A stretch of 5,556 nt of DNA, taken from NCBI GenBank assembly GCA_009930355.1, contig RZYK01000138.1:1-5556 (forward strand), read 5' to 3'. The position numbers were made by a program, and so were the translations under genes. The stretch's first letter is position 1. Each line of letters begins with the position of its first letter. Of this stretch, positions 1 to 5,310 are shown one piece after another. This stretch comes from Campylobacterota bacterium (GTDB lineage Bacteria; Campylobacterota; Campylobacteria; Campylobacterales; Sulfurospirillaceae). The notes under the pieces are model-generated. The model made no database searches. It was not told where the DNA came from and saw only the letters and a program-made list of their open reading frames with translations.

Positions 1-161
1 GATGATGACCCTTTAATCGTATGCGCTACCCTAAAAATACTGTTAAGCAGTTCCAAATCATCAGGATTGGACTCTAGCTCTACCAAATTTTGATCAAGTT
101 GTTCAATAAGTTCGAACGCTTCAACCAAAAAATCTTCTAAAATTTCTTGAATATCTTCCAT
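1..161 (-). CDS. cheA: Chemotaxis histidine kinase CheA, N-terminal fragment (cut by window edge)
   Basis: CheA is the cytoplasmic histidine kinase of chemotaxis arrays; it phosphorylates itself on a histidine in its N-terminal Hpt domain and passes the phosphate to CheY and CheV. Only 53 codons are visible, beginning MEDIQEILEDFLVEAFELIE and ending in AHTIKGSS, the classic Hpt phosphorylation motif, with His47 the predicted phospho-acceptor. The ATG at 159-161 is preceded by AGGGG seven bases upstream, and this Shine-Dalgarno overlaps the TAG stop of cheV, so the two genes are probably translationally linked. The rest of the protein (dimerisation, kinase and CheW-like domains) would lie beyond the left edge. 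Identity as CheA rests on the Hpt motif plus the adjacent cheV; another Hpt-bearing protein is possible but unlikely. Confidence 0.93.
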   Translation of the reverse strand, partial: MEDIQEILEDFLVEAFELIEQLDQNLVELESNPDDLELLNSIFRVAHTIKGSS

Positions 162-171
162 CGTTCTACCC

Positions 172-1122
172 CTATTGTGCTGTTTTCACATGTGCTTTGA
201 TGACTTTTGAGACTTCTTTATAGAAGATACCCGCATCAAACTTGGTTAAATAGGCTTCACCGCCCGCCTCTTTACCTCTAATTTCACTAAAATGATCACT
301 AATAGATGAGTTAAAAACAATCGGAATATTTTTAAACCTTGGATCTTCTTTAACATTGGCTGCAAAGTGAAAACCATCCATTTGTGGCATTTCTACATCA
401 CTAATGATGATTTTAACCACATCGGTTAACTCCTCATGGTAGTTTGCATACAACTCATTAAGTCTTTCTAAACCTTCCATGCCGTCTTTGGCTTCGACCA
501 CACGCATACCCATTTTACGAAGCGCATCACTGACGAGTTTTCGAGCGGTCATACTGTCATCTAAAATCAGAGCCGTACCATCAATTTTTTGAATTTGATC
601 ATCTTCTACATCAATTTTTGGCTGATAGATACCCAAAGATTGGACAACACTCTCAAGGTCTAAAATCAACAAAACCTCATCATTTTCAATCCGTGTCACA
701 CCCGTGATTTGACTTTTATCTAAAGAACCCATACCTGCGACAAAAGAAGCTGGTTCGATATCTTTCCAACTAATACGACGAATGCGTTTGGCTTCATGAA
801 CGACAAAACCAATTAAAATATCGCTAAATTCGGTAATAATAATGCGAGGTTTAATCGAACCATCATCTGGCTCTTTAATGTTCATCCATTTGGCAAGATT
901 AACCACAGGAATAACAATACCCCGTAAGTCGAAAATTCCTTCAATATAATCAGGAACACCTGGAAGTTCTGTAAGATTTGGGATTTTAATGATTTCACGT
1001 ACTTTAGCAACGTTTACACCGTAAATTCCCTCATACACACCGTTTTCTTCCTTTTTAAAAATACGGAAGTCCACCAACTCCATCTCATTGGAGCCTACTT
1101 TTAAAATACTTTCTTTCGCCAT
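172..1122 (-). CDS. cheV: Chemotaxis coupling protein CheV (CheW domain plus receiver domain)
   Basis: CheV couples chemoreceptors to CheA and also carries a phosphorylatable receiver domain thought to tune or buffer signalling. The 316-residue product has a CheW-like domain at about residues 15-165, including the stretch GIFDLRGIVIPVVNLAKWM (62-80), followed by a short linker and a receiver domain at about 183-313. Receiver hallmarks are visible: acidic pair Asp188-Asp189 in LILDDS, phospho-acceptor Asp242 in IIISDVEMPQMDG, hydroxyl residues Ser272/Ser273 in VFNSSISD, and conserved Lys294 in YLTKFD. Length is normal for the family. The ATG at 1120-1122 has AAGGGG five bases upstream (1128-1133), overlapping the stop of the preceding gene. 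It sits immediately before cheA in the same direction, a typical Campylobacterota arrangement. Three CheV paralogues exist in some relatives; this is the cheA-linked one. Confidence 0.97.
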   Translation of the reverse strand: MAKESILKVGSNEMELVDFRIFKKEENGVYEGIYGVNVAKVREIIKIPNLTELPGVPDYIEGIFDLRGIVIPVVNLAKWMNIKEPDDGSIKPRIIITEFSDILIGFVVHEAKRIRRISWKDIEPASFVAGMGSLDKSQITGVTRIENDEVLLILDLESVVQSLGIYQPKIDVEDDQIQKIDGTALILDDSMTARKLVSDALRKMGMRVVEAKDGMEGLERLNELYANYHEELTDVVKIIISDVEMPQMDGFHFAANVKEDPRFKNIPIVFNSSISDHFSEIRGKEAGGEAYLTKFDAGIFYKEVSKVIKAHVKTAQ

Positions 1123-1127
1123 TTCTG

Positions 1128-1133
1128 CCCCTT
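1128..1133 (-). promoter_or_regulatory. Ribosome binding site of cheV overlapping the upstream stop codon
   Basis: AAGGGG lies five bases before the cheV ATG, and its first two bases belong to the TAA stop of the LpxH-like gene. A ribosome terminating there would be placed directly on the cheV start. Confidence 0.75.
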
Positions 1134-1869
1134 ATGTGCTTGGACATGACCTAAATTGCATTGGTGCAAATTCTGTCTCTGAGGAAGATTGTACACTAAA
1201 GTAGCTTTGATTGCACGCAAAAGAAGGAAAATTGATATAGTGTACGCCAGATACCATAAAAGCGTGATTCTGATGGTAATGACCCTCCGCAATTATCTCT
1301 GCTTTAGGGTATAAAAAGAGCTTGTGTTGTATCAGCGTTGTAAAATCAAAGATGCGTTTGCATAAATTCTTTTTGGATTGGGATTGTTCAATTGCTTTTG
1401 AGATAGCGCCTTTACTTAACATATCGCACCTATTTAAAAAGCTTAAAAGGAAAGGGTTTCGTATGAGTTTTGTGTAGAAACGATTGAGCCTATCACCGTA
1501 TTTATCGCCGTGCAATAAAAGGCAGGTTTTTCCACTGGGAAGCTTACATGTAAGGGGTTGCTCTTCAATGGGAATAACCTTTACATGTAAAAAGAGTTGA
1601 GCCAAACGAAAGTCGTGATTTCCCTCAAAATAATAGACCTCACACACCTGCGCAATCTCTTCAATAAGAGCGATATAGTGCTTATATTTTTTTACCCCAT
1701 ACGCCACATCGCCCACAAGCAAGTCAAACATATCGCCCATTAAGAAAAGTTGGGGTGGAGGATTTTTCTTTACATGTAAAAGGTATTCAAAGAAGAAGGA
1801 GCGCTCAGAACTATCATGCGCATCGGCGATAAAGTGTGCTCCTTCGTGAATTAAAAGATTAGGGGACAT
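1132..1869 (-). CDS. LpxH-like metallophosphoesterase, probable UDP-2,3-diacylglucosamine diphosphatase
   Basis: This is a calcineurin-like metallophosphoesterase, probably hydrolysing UDP-2,3-diacylglucosamine to lipid X and UMP at the inner face of the cytoplasmic membrane (lipid A pathway). All metal-site motifs are present, numbered from the ATG at 1869: Asp16/His18 in IADAHDS, GDMFD (45-49), GNHD (83-86), LHGD (119-122) and GHYH (196-199). The canonical LpxH of E. coli has GNRDF where this protein has GNHDF, so the LpxH role is inferred from fold, size (245 residues, LpxH about 240) and the nearby lpxB. An in-frame TTG at 1902 would add 11 residues, but they precede the natural domain start and would lie deeper inside argC (44-bp overlap). 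ATG 1869 still overlaps argC by 11 bp and has no clear Shine-Dalgarno, suggesting coupled translation. Alternative: a phosphoesterase of different specificity. Three TTACATGTAA palindromes lie within it. Confidence 0.85.
   Translation of the reverse strand: MSPNLLIHEGAHFIADAHDSSERSFFFEYLLHVKKNPPPQLFLMGDMFDLLVGDVAYGVKKYKHYIALIEEIAQVCEVYYFEGNHDFRLAQLFLHVKVIPIEEQPLTCKLPSGKTCLLLHGDKYGDRLNRFYTKLIRNPFLLSFLNRCDMLSKGAISKAIEQSQSKKNLCKRIFDFTTLIQHKLFLYPKAEIIAEGHYHQNHAFMVSGVHYINFPSFACNQSYFSVQSSSETEFAPMQFRSCPST
1543..1554. repeat. Palindrome CTTACATGTAAG, copy 1
   Basis: A perfect 12-bp palindrome sharing the 10-bp core TTACATGTAA with three other copies in the window. It lies inside the LpxH-like gene, where it is read as Leu-Thr-Cys-Lys (CTT ACA TGT AAG), a different reading frame from the other three copies. 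The outer bases differ from the other copies (C...G instead of T...A). Confidence 0.85.
1580..1591. repeat. Palindrome TTTACATGTAAA, copy 2
   Basis: A perfect 12-bp palindrome inside the LpxH-like gene, read on the minus strand as Leu-His-Val-Lys (TTA CAT GTA AA-). It is centred 37 bp from copy 1. Identical to copies 3 and 4 over all 12 bases. Confidence 0.9.
1769..1780. repeat. Palindrome TTTACATGTAAA, copy 3
   Basis: A perfect 12-bp palindrome in the N-terminal part of the LpxH-like gene, again in the Leu-His-Val-Lys frame. It is identical to copies 2 and 4, with a C directly 5' on the plus strand as in both of them. Confidence 0.9.
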
Positions 1870-2863
1870 ACGCAATAATAGGAATTCCAGCGCTCTCTTC
1901 AAACCCGCACATCAAGTTTGCATTGACCACAGCTTGAGAAGAAGCACCTCTAAGAAGATTATCAATCGCTGAGGAGACAAAGAGCGATGTCCCTTTTTGT
2001 GTGACAAAAATATCGCAAAAATTGGTTCCTGCCACCGACTTAATATCCACAGGGTTTTCCCTCACACGTACGAAACGAGCCTCTTTGTAAAAATCACTCA
2101 GCAGGGCTTTGGCATCCACAAGCTCATGCGTTTGCACATAAGCACTGATAAGCATTCCACGGCTTACAGGTAAAAGATGAGGGATAAAATTGACTTCAAA
2201 AGAATGCCCACTCACCTGCGCAATTTTCTCAGCAATCTCTGGTTCATGGCGATGTTTTAGAGGGTTATAGGCAAAAATATTTTCGTTAATGGTAACAAAA
2301 TGCGATGTTGCAGAGAGTTTTTTACCCGCACCTGAAACCCCACTTTTGGCATCTATAAAAATAGGTGCATCTTTTTTCAGGTACGAAAGAAACGGTAAAA
2401 TTGCCAATAACGATGCGGTAGGATAACACCCAGGATTGGCAATCAAACGTGCCTGTTTGATTTTCTCTTTGTGAATTTCAGGCAATCCATACACTGCCTC
2501 GCTTAGGTGCTCTTTATCCAGATGTTCGCAATAGTGTTTCTCATACGCTTCAAGCTCCAAACGATAATCCGCTGAGAGGTCAACCACCTTTACATGTAAA
2601 GCTAAAAGCTCCTTTGCAAAGCCCATCGCCGCTTGATGGGGAAGGGCTAAAAACGCCAAATCCGCATGTTTTGCCACTTCTTTAGCATCGGCTTTAAGCA
2701 CATCTTGTTCAAACACACCTACTAAACTAGGATGCAATGCACTGGCTTTCACCCCACCTTCGGTGGTAGCAATGTAGGTAATCTCAAAATGCGGATGGGA
2801 AATAAGCATTTTAATCAGCTCTAAACCCGTATACCCACTCGCTCCAATAATGGCTACTCTCAT
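1859..2863 (-). CDS. argC: N-acetyl-gamma-glutamyl-phosphate reductase ArgC
   Basis: ArgC reduces N-acetyl-glutamyl-5-phosphate to N-acetylglutamate semialdehyde with NADPH, the third step of arginine synthesis in the cytoplasm. The 334-residue protein starts MRVAIIGASGYTGLELIKML, the Rossmann dinucleotide-binding motif. The catalytic Cys146 lies in IANPGCYPTA, SGVSGAGKK follows at 174-182, and the second active-site region is KHRHEPEI (203-210) with His206 the likely catalytic base. The C-terminal DNLLRGASSQAVVNANLMCG (301-320) is the family signature. Length is typical of the short ArgC form. The ATG overlaps the greA stop as ATGA, and GAGGTG (2872-2877) sits eight bases upstream, so translation is probably coupled to greA. 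No other arginine gene is visible, so it appears separated from the rest of the pathway. One TTACATGTAA palindrome lies in the codons for Leu-His-Val-Lys at residues 89-92. Confidence 0.98.
   Translation of the reverse strand: MRVAIIGASGYTGLELIKMLISHPHFEITYIATTEGGVKASALHPSLVGVFEQDVLKADAKEVAKHADLAFLALPHQAAMGFAKELLALHVKVVDLSADYRLELEAYEKHYCEHLDKEHLSEAVYGLPEIHKEKIKQARLIANPGCYPTASLLAILPFLSYLKKDAPIFIDAKSGVSGAGKKLSATSHFVTINENIFAYNPLKHRHEPEIAEKIAQVSGHSFEVNFIPHLLPVSRGMLISAYVQTHELVDAKALLSDFYKEARFVRVRENPVDIKSVAGTNFCDIFVTQKGTSLFVSSAIDNLLRGASSQAVVNANLMCGFEESAGIPIIAYVP
2589..2600. repeat. Palindrome TTTACATGTAAA, copy 4
   Basis: A perfect 12-bp palindrome inside argC, read as Leu-His-Val-Lys just before the conserved VDLSADYR segment. 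It is the only copy outside the LpxH-like gene, 809 bp from copy 3, showing that the element is not a repeat confined to one protein family. Confidence 0.9.
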
Positions 2864-3363
2864 TTAAACTTCACCTCAAAGTCTATTTCACAATACGTAA
2901 TGTTTAAAATGGCATACTCTTGCGTTCCCACAGGCAATTTAATCACAACCTCTTCATCCACGCAACGACCCATCAACTGTTTTGAAAGTGGAGAATGGTA
3001 GGAGATAAGCCCCAAATCAGGATTGCTCTCCGTACTTCCCACGATGCTGTATGTGACCTCTTCATTGGTTTCCAAATTCTCTAACGTAATGGTTGAGCCA
3101 AAACGCACTTTATCGTGTTCGTAACTGCTCGGATCAATCACTTGAGAGCGTGAGACAAAATCACTCAGCTCCGCAATACGTGCATCAATAAATGCCAATT
3201 TCTCTTTGGCAGCATGGTATTCAGCATTCTCTTTCAAATCGCCATGGCTTCGTGCAATATCAAGCTCTATCACCGTCTCTGGACGTTGTCTTTTTTTGAG
3301 ATCACTAAGTTCATCGGTTAATTTTTTATACCCATATTCGGTCATTGGTTCTTTATTATTCAT
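2860..3363 (-). CDS. greA: Transcription elongation factor GreA
   Basis: GreA binds the RNA polymerase secondary channel and stimulates cleavage of backtracked transcripts so that elongation can resume. The 167-residue product shows the two expected parts: an N-terminal coiled coil at about residues 8-80 and a C-terminal FKBP-like domain at about 88-165. The coiled-coil tip carries GDLKENAEYHAAKE (41-54), with acidic Asp42 and Glu45 corresponding to the catalytic-tip residues of E. coli GreA. The C-terminal domain includes SPLSKQLMGRCVDEEV. It is a few residues longer than the usual 158, mainly through the MNNKEP extension. ATG 3363 is preferred over the second ATG at 3345 because AAGGAGT (3370-3376) sits six bases upstream of the first and nothing comparable precedes the second. 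It follows lpxB after 28 bp and overlaps argC by four bases. Confidence 0.98.
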   Translation of the reverse strand: MNNKEPMTEYGYKKLTDELSDLKKRQRPETVIELDIARSHGDLKENAEYHAAKEKLAFIDARIAELSDFVSRSQVIDPSSYEHDKVRFGSTITLENLETNEEVTYSIVGSTESNPDLGLISYHSPLSKQLMGRCVDEEVVIKLPVGTQEYAILNITYCEIDFEVKFK

Positions 3364-3369
3364 TCTTTT

Positions 3370-3376
3370 ACTCCTT
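3370..3376 (-). promoter_or_regulatory. Strong ribosome binding site of greA
   Basis: AAGGAGT, close to the full anti-16S complement, sits six bases before the greA ATG at 3361-3363. It fixes the longer of two possible greA starts and lies in the 28-bp gap after lpxB. Confidence 0.85.
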
Positions 3377-3391
3377 ATATCCTTCCAACAA

Positions 3392-4423
3392 TTATGCCTT
3401 AATAATACTTATCATTGCCTCTGTGGAACCTTGCTTTAACATGCCTCGAAGCTCCTTGGCTTGCGTTAAAAATGCCTCTTTATCGACACTTTTATAGGCA
3501 TGCAATAAGCCCTCAACACTGACCTCTTCTTGCAAAAGTTCTTCATGCAAAGAAGATTTATTGGCAAAATCAAATAAAATATTTGCCAATCCTACGTGCG
3601 TGAGTTTTACAAAATGCTTTGCAATCCAAAAATCAATCGCTTTAGCCCTGTAAGCTAAGACAAATGGCACACCCACGAGCGCAGCTTCTAGCGTGGCTGT
3701 GCCTGAACAGATAAAGGCAAACTCGCTTTTAGCAAATGCCTCGTAGGTATTGCGACAAATTTTAAAATCATGAATATCCCCATAAATCTCCGCAATTTCT
3801 CGGTAATCAAAATGGGGAGGAATCACTAAAATCTTCTCTTTATCCACCAATTTAGCTGCTACCTCTTTATAAATAGGAAAAAGCGTTTTAATCTCACTTT
3901 TACGACTCCCTGGTAAAAATGCAACAATCCCACTGTTATCCGCTTGCAATTTAAAAAGTGGAATCTCATCTAAAAGCGGATTGCCCACATAGGTTGATTT
4001 GGTGTAAAACTGATCTTCAAAGGGAAAAATAGAAGCTAATACGTCACAGTATTTTTCCATCTCTTTGACTCTTTTTGGCTTCCACGCCCACACTTTTGGC
4101 AAAATATAGTAAATGATCGGCACATTAGGATTAATCGTTTTAATCGCTTTGGCCAAAGGCAAATTAAACGCAGGCGAGTCAATTAAAATAACTTTATCCA
4201 CAAAAAAACTCATGCGTGCCATGACTTTAATGGCTTTTTTTGCTTTACGAATCTTGGGCAATGCGTCTAAAAATCCCATAATTGAAAATGCCTTGCTTGG
4301 CATGACAGGTTTTCCAAAGCGCTCATCAAATACTCCGTAAATTTCACAGCTATCAAGTGCATTTAAAATTGGTTCTAAGTGCAAATTCGCCGATGGCTCA
4401 AGTGCTGAAATCAATAATTTCAA
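3392..4423 (-). CDS. lpxB: Lipid-A-disaccharide synthase LpxB
   Basis: LpxB (glycosyltransferase family 19) condenses UDP-2,3-diacylglucosamine with lipid X to form the lipid A disaccharide at the inner membrane. Numbered from the TTG at 4423 the protein has 343 residues, somewhat shorter than the roughly 380 of E. coli LpxB. Recognisable blocks are SALEPSANLHL (6-16), which replaces the GEASGD motif of other LpxB proteins, IDSPAFNLPLAK (81-92), LPKVWAWKPKRVKEM (108-122), IFPFE (132-136), FLPGSRKSEIK (169-179) and CSGTATLEAALVGVPFV (239-255). An upstream GTG at 4450 would add nine residues (352 in total), but it lacks a Shine-Dalgarno, whereas TTG 4423 has AAAAGG seven bases upstream and gives MKLLISALEP, matching the compact family N terminus. 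The start is therefore uncertain between the two; the identity is not. It is the first visible gene of the minus-strand cluster. Confidence 0.95.
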   Translation of the reverse strand: MKLLISALEPSANLHLEPILNALDSCEIYGVFDERFGKPVMPSKAFSIMGFLDALPKIRKAKKAIKVMARMSFFVDKVILIDSPAFNLPLAKAIKTINPNVPIIYYILPKVWAWKPKRVKEMEKYCDVLASIFPFEDQFYTKSTYVGNPLLDEIPLFKLQADNSGIVAFLPGSRKSEIKTLFPIYKEVAAKLVDKEKILVIPPHFDYREIAEIYGDIHDFKICRNTYEAFAKSEFAFICSGTATLEAALVGVPFVLAYRAKAIDFWIAKHFVKLTHVGLANILFDFANKSSLHEELLQEEVSVEGLLHAYKSVDKEAFLTQAKELRGMLKQGSTEAMISIIKA

Positions 4424-4430
4424 ATTAATG

Positions 4431-4436
4431 CCTTTT
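4431..4436 (-). promoter_or_regulatory. Ribosome binding site deciding the lpxB start
   Basis: AAAAGG on the minus strand ends seven bases before the TTG at 4421-4423. No comparable purine-rich match lies at the right distance before the alternative GTG at 4450, so this site is the main reason for choosing the TTG. Confidence 0.55.
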
Positions 4437-4454
4437 ATCTTCTTTATCACGAAG

Positions 4455-4483
4455 TCTATACAAAACTCTCTTAAAAATGTAAG
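4455..4483 (-). promoter_or_regulatory. Tentative promoter for the lpxB-greA-argC-lpxH-cheV-cheA cluster
   Basis: On the minus strand, TATAGA (plus coordinates 4455-4460) has a TG directly upstream and a poor -35-like CTTACA 17 bp further up. Transcription would begin near 4448, inside or just past the GTG at 4450, which would favour the internal TTG at 4423 as the lpxB start. The box is imperfect, and the cluster could instead be read from another site in the 95-bp divergent spacer. Confidence 0.3.
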
Positions 4484-4499
4484 TCTGTTACGTTATAAT
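4471..4499 (+). promoter_or_regulatory. Predicted sigma-70 promoter of surE
   Basis: A perfect -10 hexamer TATAAT lies at 4494-4499, with a weak -35-like TTAAAA at 4471-4476 and a 17-bp spacer. Weak -35 boxes are normal for the Campylobacterota housekeeping sigma factor. Transcription would start near 4506, giving a leader of only about a dozen bases before the surE ATG at 4519, with the AGG ribosome site inside it. Inferred from motifs and position. Confidence 0.6.
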
Positions 4500-4518
4500 A
4501 CCTCAAAAAGTAGGTTCT

Positions 4519-5310
4519 ATGAAACGCATTTTAATTACCAATGATGATGGCTTTGAAAGCGCAGGGCTTCATGCACTTGCCCGTGCTCTTCGTCCTTTAG
4601 GGCATGTCACCATTGTCGCACCCAGTTCTGAAAAATCCGCCTGCGGACACTCCCTCACCCTGACCCGTCCGCTTCGTTTTATCTCCCTTGAAGATGACTT
4701 TTTTAAACTCGATGATGGCACTCCAACGGATTGTGTTTACCTTTCACTTAACGCTCTTTTTGAAGGTGAAAACAAACCTGATCTCATTGTTAGCGGTATT
4801 AACAAGGGTTCTAATTTAGGCGAGGATATTACCTACAGTGGAACCGCTAGTGCTGCCATGGAAGGCGCACTTCATGGTATTCCCTCGATTGCGATTTCAC
4901 AAGTGTATGTAGGAGGTCCTCAAAACATTGAACTCACGCATGGTTATGATTTGGCGGAGCAAACCATTTTTGATTTATCTAAACGTATTTTAGAAGGTGT
5001 TTTTCCATTAACAGAGCGTCGCTTTTTAAATGTCAATGTTCCGCCATTAAGTCCTGATGAGTGCAAAGGGTATAAAATTACCCGTGCGGGATACCGCATG
5101 TATGGCAATGACGCACACTTACATAGAAATCCCAGAGGCGAGGAGTATTATTGGCTAGGTGTACACACACTTGAGTGGAAAAAGAGTGAAAAAAAGGACT
5201 GTGACCTGAGTGCTATCGAAGAGGGATTTGTCTCCATTACCCCGATCCAACTCGATATGACTGCCCACGATGAATTAGAAACCCTGAGCCAATGGATAGA
5301 GAATGGATGA
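4519..5310 (+). CDS. surE: 5'/3'-nucleotidase SurE
   Basis: SurE is a divalent-metal-dependent cytoplasmic phosphatase that removes phosphate from nucleoside 5'- and 3'-monophosphates and is linked to stationary-phase survival in E. coli. The 263-residue product opens MKRILITNDDGFESAGLHAL, with the metal-binding pair Asp9-Asp10. The other expected metal ligands are Ser40 in APSSEKSACGHSLTL and Asn95 in VSGINKGSNLGEDITYSGT. SAAMEGALHGIPSIAIS (111-127), NVNVPP and the C-terminal SITPIQLDMT are also family signatures. Length is normal. The ATG has a short AGG-type ribosome site (4512-4514) and a good TATAAT twenty bases upstream. It diverges from lpxB and overlaps the following ThiF-family gene by eight bases, so the two are likely co-transcribed. 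Confidence 0.98.
   Translation: MKRILITNDDGFESAGLHALARALRPLGHVTIVAPSSEKSACGHSLTLTRPLRFISLEDDFFKLDDGTPTDCVYLSLNALFEGENKPDLIVSGINKGSNLGEDITYSGTASAAMEGALHGIPSIAISQVYVGGPQNIELTHGYDLAEQTIFDLSKRILEGVFPLTERRFLNVNVPPLSPDECKGYKITRAGYRMYGNDAHLHRNPRGEEYYWLGVHTLEWKKSEKKDCDLSAIEEGFVSITPIQLDMTAHDELETLSQWIENG

Noticed and set aside
187..194. CACATGTG near the end of cheV, similar to the TTACATGTAA palindrome
   Set aside because: It shares only the ACATGT centre and is too short to count as a fifth copy.
1156..1170. Small inverted repeat TTGCA-loop-TGCAA near the end of the LpxH-like gene
   Set aside because: The stem is only about five base pairs, without a T-run, inside coding sequence; not convincing as a terminator or operator.
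1101..1292. Minus-strand 63-codon frame across the cheV/lpxH-like junction
   Set aside because: It lies out of frame over the well-supported ends of two genes, has no recognisable domain, and its hydrophobic look comes from reading AT-rich codons in the wrong frame.
1881..1888. Palindrome GGAATTCC in the argC/lpxH-like overlap
   Set aside because: A single eight-base palindrome is expected by chance and has no other copy that I noticed.
1870..1902. TTG at 1902 as the start of the LpxH-like protein
   Set aside because: The extra 11 residues precede the phosphoesterase domain, have no good ribosome site, and increase the overlap with argC from 11 to 44 bp.
3206..3439. Plus-strand 77-codon frame opposite greA
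   Set aside because: Antisense to the conserved GreA coiled-coil region, no ribosome site or family resemblance; a shadow of greA.
4113..4340. Plus-strand 75-codon frame opposite lpxB
   Set aside because: Antisense to conserved LpxB blocks with no independent support; a shadow frame.
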